DNA of 64,000 nucleotides from NCBI GenBank assembly GCA_035772405.1, contig JAYKKM010000144.1:620001-684000 (forward strand). Direction: 5' to 3'. The translations under genes were made by a program, and so were the position numbers. Position 1 is the stretch's first letter. Each line of letters opens with the position of its first letter. Under the pieces are notes generated by a model. The model did not search any database and was not told the origin of the DNA. It saw only the letters and a list, made by a program, of their open reading frames with translations. The DNA is from Chrysogorgia sp. JL179-B06. Taxonomy: Eukaryota; Cnidaria; Anthozoa; Scleralcyonacea; Chrysogorgiidae. Shown in pieces: positions 1 through 64,000 of this stretch.

Positions 1-1587
1 CTAGCCATCACTATCCATCCTTGCCCATTCTACCATTGCTATATCAGTGTATTTTATATATCTAAAGTCTTGCAGTCAACTGATTAAAAACTTTTATTCC
101 ATCTATAAAATCATTAAAAACCTTCTGGCGCCCATGCTTACGCTATGCGTGGATGTAATCTTTAACCATTCTTAAGACATGCCGCATCCTTCATCCACCT
201 CCTTTTTACTTGTTCACTGATGGTGTCTGTGCTTCCTTTGCAAAAGAACCATGTGATGTACAGTATAAAGAACACAACAAGGGAATTAAGACTGTTATTT
301 TATTAGGAATTAAGAGTAAGATTGGACAACTACAGCTCTGATCAAGCAGATATTCAATCAAGTTACTCCAATATGCAGAAAGAAACACATGACATTACAA
401 ACCAGAACGAGGTATACTATTGCCAACTAGATGCTGTCGTTTATAAAGTACCTATAACCTCTGTGGGGATTTTATATATTTGTAATCTTTGAATTCTCCT
501 GAAAAAAAAATGTAATATATCTTGTCGGCCGAAAATTTCATCTTCATAGACTTTTTTCTGTTAAAGTTGACGGAAAGTGACGTCAACCCAGGTAATCTGT
601 CTATATGAAAATCTCTTTACAGATTCCTAATAAATCGGCAAATATAAAGGTCCAGTTACCAGGAACCCCCGTCAAGATTATCACCCTCGCTTGTCTCGGT
701 CGCTTCACGATTTCCAGCGAGAGATTTGAGCTTTTGTTGTTTAGTAGCAGGAAAACATATATTTTCTTTATTTCTTGAGTTGTATGAGTGAATTTGAAAC
801 AAGAAATGAATATCGAAATCATAATCAATAAGTTCATTTGAACATTTTATAACCGAGGCAACGGTCAAATATTCATTTCTCTGACAAAGGCATCCATTTT
901 AAATCTTGTAAAATTTGTGTAGGCAAAAAGTATGAATCTCTGTTAAGAATAACCTTGGCTGCTGTGTTTTGAAGAACTTGCAAAAAGTCTATAAGAGTCG
1001 AGTTTCTTTTATTACTTCGATATATTTCATTTTATTTATTAAGGTTTACCAATAACGATATTTAAAAGAATTACAAGATAGATCAGTAATAACTTAGAAG
1101 AAAGTGGCTAGGAAGCCTAGAAAGAAACCATTGTAGGGCTTATGTGAATCTAGGTTTCCTTATTAGTATATAATATTTTTAATAATTTTAGGAAAACAGC
1201 AGCTAAGTATCACATAAACTAAATTAAATAACACATATATTAGGAATTAGCATTAAGAAATATTTTCAATTTTATATATTTTCAAAATTTCAGAATTGAA
1301 TGAACCATGTTGGTGTACTCAAAAAGTGATTTGATCATCGTGTTATATAGAAACTGACTTTCTCTGATAGGAAAATGCCTAACACACAATGTGGTCCATT
1401 GGGTATCTCGCCCATTTTTACATTCTCGCTGTTTTGATTGATTTTATTGCGTAATCTCAAACTAGCTGTTTTAATCAGTGTAGCTCAAATCAAACCCAAG
1501 TATTGATTTAGGCAATACAGAAAATATTAGCCGCTTGGTAAAACGTTCATTAAACTAAAACACTTAAATAGCTTTTTAGTCCCAGCC
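1..1587. other. No gene recognised; noncoding, partial MITE
   Basis: AT-rich DNA in which I find no exon with GCC2-like coding. Short ORFs here are chance. At about 448-595 there is one arm of the MITE family seen complete at 56.6 and 57.3 kb (shared core gaaaatttcatcttcat). If the transcript starts further left, this is an intron. Confidence 0.5.
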
Positions 1588-1661
1588 CAACCTTGTACCC
1601 AGGGTCTTATCTCCGTCCTCGCCCGCCCCCGCAAAGCGGAGATAAGAACCTGGGCACGACG
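1588..1661. repeat. Short hairpin with CAACCT-GTACCCAGGG termini
   Basis: caaccttgtacccagggtc at the left and its imperfect complement gaacctgggcacgacg at the right, with cttatctccg/cggagataag as inner stem. Same terminal motif as the 19.63-20.12 kb element and the 42.5-kb fragment, so a small member or remnant of that TIR family. Confidence 0.6.
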
Positions 1662-1789
1662 TTTAATCTTTAATTTGAAAATTATTTTGACACGGTAGCC
1701 TTTCAGCGCGAGCTGGTGTATACAGTACATAAATATAAATAAGATACATATAAGAAATCAATATAACAGAATATTAAAAATTTAAATAG

Positions 1790-3060
1790 AATTAATTTAA
1801 TCTAATATATTCACTCAAATTCTTCTTAAAAGATGATACTGATTGTTCACTAGGAAATTCGTTCCATGATTTAGCAGCTCTGTAGGAGAAGCTTCTTTTA
1901 GGACATTTGTTTTAGGTTTGCCCAAAGAGAGTTTAACATTATTACTTCGTAAATTGTGATTCTCATTTTCACATTTAGTGAATAACTCAACGAGATATTT
2001 TGGTAACTTTCCGATGGTTTCACGATTTTTTAAATTCTTGTCGACTGTTATCCAGTCTAGATTTTCCAGTATTTCGGTGGAACTAACCTCGTAAGTGCCA
2101 CCAGTTATCACACGCCGCCGCTCGCTTTTGTAGTTTAAATAATTTATTAACATGGCTACAACAACCATCATTCCAAACGGTCGAACAATAGGTGAAATGG
2201 GGCATTATTAAGGCATTATACAATTTTATAAGAATATGTTGAGGAACAAATAATTTTGCCCTTCTGAGAAGTGCGATGTTTTTTGAGATTTTCTTACATT
2301 GCACTTCATTATTGTATTATATCCCATTTCAACGAATCATCAATTATTAGACCAAGGGATTTTTTGTTAGGAACACGTTTAATATTTTTATTCCCTATTG
2401 ATATTATAGGACTTTCATCAATTAAGGTAATACGTGGTCTAGAACCAATCATCATAAATTCAGTTTTGTCACCATTTAGAGTAAGTTTATTTGAGGTGAG
2501 CCATTGGTGAACACTTCCAAGGTCTTTATTAAGTTTAGTTTCGATTTCTTTACAGTTAGCTCCCATACATGAAAGATTTGTATCATCTGCAAATAATGCG
2601 GCATCAGTTGATTCTAAACAATTTGGAAAGTCGTACAATAGAAAAAGAATAGGACCCATGTTAGATCCTTGTGGAACCCCCCATTTATTGCACAAATTTG
2701 TTTTCTGTTACTAAGATATGACTTAAAATATTCAAGGCTGTAGCCTCGTATACCGTATCGTTCAAGTTTAGAAATTAGGATTCCATGATTTACCGTGTAG
2801 GACTCCATTAAGAAGGCCATTGTCCATGTTGTATAGCCATTCGTTCGTGGCACTAATTAATGCAGATTCTGTAGAAAGTGTATAGGCGTTTTCAGTCATA
2901 AACAATCTCAGTTACCATTATTAAGCTCAATTGTTTGCATACTATTTTTCCAAAAAGTTTTGCAACAACAGAGATGATAGAAATAGGACGGTAGTTCCCA
3001 CAATTATTTTAGGCCCTTCTTTGTATGTTGGCGAAACCCTAGCCATCTTGCAATCGTCCG
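1790..3060 (-). pseudogene. Broken LINE reverse-transcriptase (non-LTR retrotransposon), 3' part
   Basis: Read right to left, several frames together give the order of a LINE ORF2 reverse transcriptase. There is a degraded NYRPISI-like block near 2.97 kb, then SKLERYGIRGYSLEYFKSYL with SNRKQ (2.7-2.8 kb), VPQGS and GPILFLLY (about 2.65 kb), and the catalytic FADDT (about 2.58 kb). It continues with TLNGDKTEFM, the LGLIIDDSLKW block, KLYNALIMPHFTYCSTVW (about 2.2 kb), and a C-terminal RVITGGTYEV ... FSYRAAKSWN region ending near 1.8 kb. Frame changes and stops between blocks show it is dead. It resembles the CR1/jockey-like LINEs of invertebrates; the clade is uncertain. Confidence 0.85.
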
Positions 3061-3139
3061 GAAATATTCCCATTTGAAGTGATATGTTGAAAATGTTGAC
3101 CAATGACTCAAATGTTGACCAATGGCCTCAGTCGCGCGT

Positions 3140-3225
3140 CAAAGTTGTTACGTTTCACTCTCTGACGAAGGGCCTTCACTCGAAACATTAGACCTGTACA
3201 CTATTTTAGCAGTACCTTTGCGAAT
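3140..3225. repeat. Fragment of repeat family A (cgaaacgttagac)
   Basis: Contains ctgacgaagggccttcactc followed by gaaacattagacctgtacac and a ttttagcagtacc end, the same half-site found in palindromic copies at 7.3, 18.5 and 61.1-61.6 kb. Just left of it the 14-mer aatgttgaccaatg is repeated. Confidence 0.6.
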
Positions 3226-3321
3226 ATGTATTTCTATATGCGGCTTGTGATGCATGGCTGGTACGCCGCCGACCTGATTCATGGTGTCACCTTTATAACG
3301 TTCTTCTTCGTTTTGGTTCAG

Positions 3322-63872
<60,551 letters not shown>

Positions 63873-64000
63873 GTACTATTACTACATTCTCGATTTTTTA
63901 TACAAATCGAAAAATTAATGGCATAATCGTATAGAGGGCAAAATTACTCGAATATAATTGGCTAATGAGGAGGGTATTTTTCCTAAATTCAGGGCAAAAT

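Overview
This is eukaryotic, AT-rich genomic DNA from an animal, most likely a cnidarian. The evidence is a gene cut into dozens of short exons by GT-AG introns, LINE reverse-transcriptase relics, tRNA-derived SINE pieces, very many short terminal-inverted-repeat (TIR) elements, and TTAGGG-type telomere motifs. The phylum is an inference from the style of the repeats and from ORF families I associate with cnidarian genomes. No search was run.

One host gene on the + strand runs through essentially the whole window. I reconstructed 38 well-supported exons between 3322 and 63872, plus four weaker candidates, and the reading frame stays open across every junction. The encoded protein is almost entirely coiled coil. 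Its C-terminal third matches the golgin GCC2 (GCC185) in short diagnostic blocks and in their order. Examples are a VHSVLKQQKSK block at 48.9 kb, NLIQLKIKLQ at 49.4 kb, IPPLKLNF followed by GMDHTE at 57.1-57.8 kb, and LLRDSEATS...KDEIRR at 63.8 kb. GCC2 tethers vesicles at the trans-Golgi network and carries a C-terminal GRIP domain. That domain should begin just beyond the right edge, and the N-terminal exons should lie left of the window.

Layout. 0-3.3 kb: no exon found; a minus-strand LINE relic. 3.3-6.2 kb: exons 1-5, with a SINE nested inside a TIR element. 6.2-10.3 kb: intron with several TIR and foldback repeats and a 16-bp minisatellite. 10.3-17.6 kb: exons 6-12, more LINE debris and a foldback-like element. 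17.6-22.8 kb: intron with two candidate microexons, a 400-bp MITE and two 22-bp-repeat arrays facing each other. 22.8-30.8 kb: exons 13-19, including the single large 1.93-kb exon. 30.8-37.55 kb: a 6.8-kb intronic 29-bp satellite. 37.7-50.5 kb: exons 20-32 and a 0.7-kb compound microsatellite. 50.5-57.0 kb: exon 33 and a broken relic resembling a tyrosine-recombinase (Crypton-like) element. 57.0-63.9 kb: exons 34-38 and a 2.7-kb TIR element carrying a decayed ORF of a family I recall as multi-copy but unnamed.

Beyond the host gene everything recognisable is repeat-derived. No rRNA, CRISPR array, prokaryotic operon or intact second gene was seen. The observations most worth follow-up are the strong bias of the small exons toward exact multiples of 21 nt (one heptad), the TIR element with the unnamed ORF, and the facing-array foldback elements.
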